6,944 bases of DNA from an uncultured delta proteobacterium (GTDB lineage Bacteria; Myxococcota_A; Polyangia; Polyangiales; Ga0077539): positions 1-6,944 of the forward strand of contig CAIOSS010000790.1 in NCBI GenBank assembly GCA_903860995.1, written 5' to 3'. The notes under the pieces are model-generated. The model searched no databases. It was not told the DNA's origin and was given only the letters and a program-made list of their open reading frames with translations. Shown piece after piece: positions 6,588 through 6,944 of the stretch. The translations under genes and the position numbers were made by a program. The stretch's first letter is position 1. Every line of letters starts with the position of its first letter.

Positions 6588-6605
6588 GGAGTGTTCCCGC
6601 GTGGG

Positions 6606-6944
6606 CTACTGGTAGCGTGGGGAGCGACCGGTTGCCAAGAATGGCGCCTCGGGCGCGTCGCCCGCGCGCAGCAGCTCGAGGGCCCGACGGGCGAGCGTGA
6701 CCATGCTGAAGGGCTTCCAGAGCACCGCGACGCCCGGGCCGATGAGGTCGTGTCCGCGAGCGAGGTGACCGGTCGTGACGAGCGTCGCGACGCCGGGCGA
6801 CCTGGCCTGCGCGTGCAGCGCGAGCGCGGCGCCGTCGATGACCGGGAGCGTCAGGTCGGCGACCACGAGGCGCACCGCGGCGCCGCGGGCGTCGAGCTCG
6901 CGCACCGCGGCGTCACCGCGGGAGACCTCGACGACGGAGAACCC
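6606..6944 (-). CDS. C-terminal receiver domain of a two-component protein, probably a hybrid kinase (partial, 5' end outside window)
   Basis: The frame is open to the window edge and gives 112 residues before a TAG stop. It is most of a REC domain: GFSVVEVS at the edge, phosphoacceptor in VVADLTLP (30th visible residue, codon 6855-6857), switch threonine in VTTGH, and conserved lysine in LWKPF (codon 6714-6716). It ends with a helix ARRALELL and a 20-residue tail. The acidic pocket at the domain's start lies outside the window. It matches REC2 of the EAL hybrid at 48 of 92 ungapped positions, including AVREL.ARGAAVRL and LWKPFS. REC2 sits behind a kinase core, so this is probably the C-terminal receiver of a hybrid kinase, though a stand-alone regulator is possible. 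A GTG at 6905 falls inside the REC fold and is not a credible start. The dehydrogenase follows after 30 bp, consistent with one operon. Confidence 0.9.
   Translation of the reverse strand, partial: GFSVVEVSRGDAAVRELDARGAAVRLVVADLTLPVIDGAALALHAQARSPGVATLVTTGHLARGHDLIGPGVAVLWKPFSMVTLARRALELLRAGDAPEAPFLATGRSPRYQ

Noticed and set aside
6606..6905. A complete 99-residue protein starting at the GTG at 6905
   Set aside because: That GTG lies in the middle of the receiver fold. The frame stays open to the window edge with residues (GFSVVEVS) that match REC2 of the hybrid, so the gene is a truncated 3' end rather than a short complete gene.

Overview
The window is GC-rich (about 70% by eye) and densely coding. 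It carries five signalling or redox genes, two of them cut by the window edges. The strong G/C bias at third codon positions, the soluble multidomain histidine kinases and the clustering of paralogous sensor genes suggest a large-genome proteobacterium or a member of the Myxococcota. That placement is inference; there is no rRNA or other marker gene. I see no tRNA, CRISPR, insertion sequence or phage gene.

Layout, left to right. The last 38 codons of a histidine kinase (2-118, + strand) meet the next gene tail to tail, with four bases between the stop codons. Then come three complete genes on the minus strand. The first is a 1088-residue hybrid kinase, REC-PAS-HisKA-HATPase-REC-REC-EAL (123-3389). 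The second is a 720-residue PAS-GAF-PAS kinase of the HisKA_2/HPK11 type (3514-5676). The third is a 300-residue classical short-chain dehydrogenase/reductase (5673-6575). The right edge holds the C-terminal receiver of another protein, probably a hybrid kinase (6606-6944, minus strand). Transcription on the minus strand runs from right to left: receiver protein, 30 bp gap, dehydrogenase, 4-bp stop/start overlap, HisKA_2 kinase, 124 bp gap with a candidate promoter, then the EAL hybrid.

How the genes may work together (inference): neither complete kinase has a transmembrane segment, so both probably sense cytoplasmic signals. The HisKA_2 kinase has no receiver of its own, and the N-terminal receiver of the EAL hybrid resembles receivers that partner this kinase class. 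A plausible route is HisKA_2 kinase to REC1 of the hybrid, with the hybrid's own kinase core charging REC2 and the C-terminal EAL domain degrading cyclic di-GMP. REC3, directly before EAL, has lost its phosphorylation residues and looks like a structural pseudo-receiver.

Two paralogies stand out. The left-edge kinase tail is close in DNA and protein to the end of the HisKA_2 kinase but lies in the opposite orientation. The right-edge receiver closely matches REC2 of the EAL hybrid. The locus therefore looks like a cluster grown by duplication and domain shuffling.
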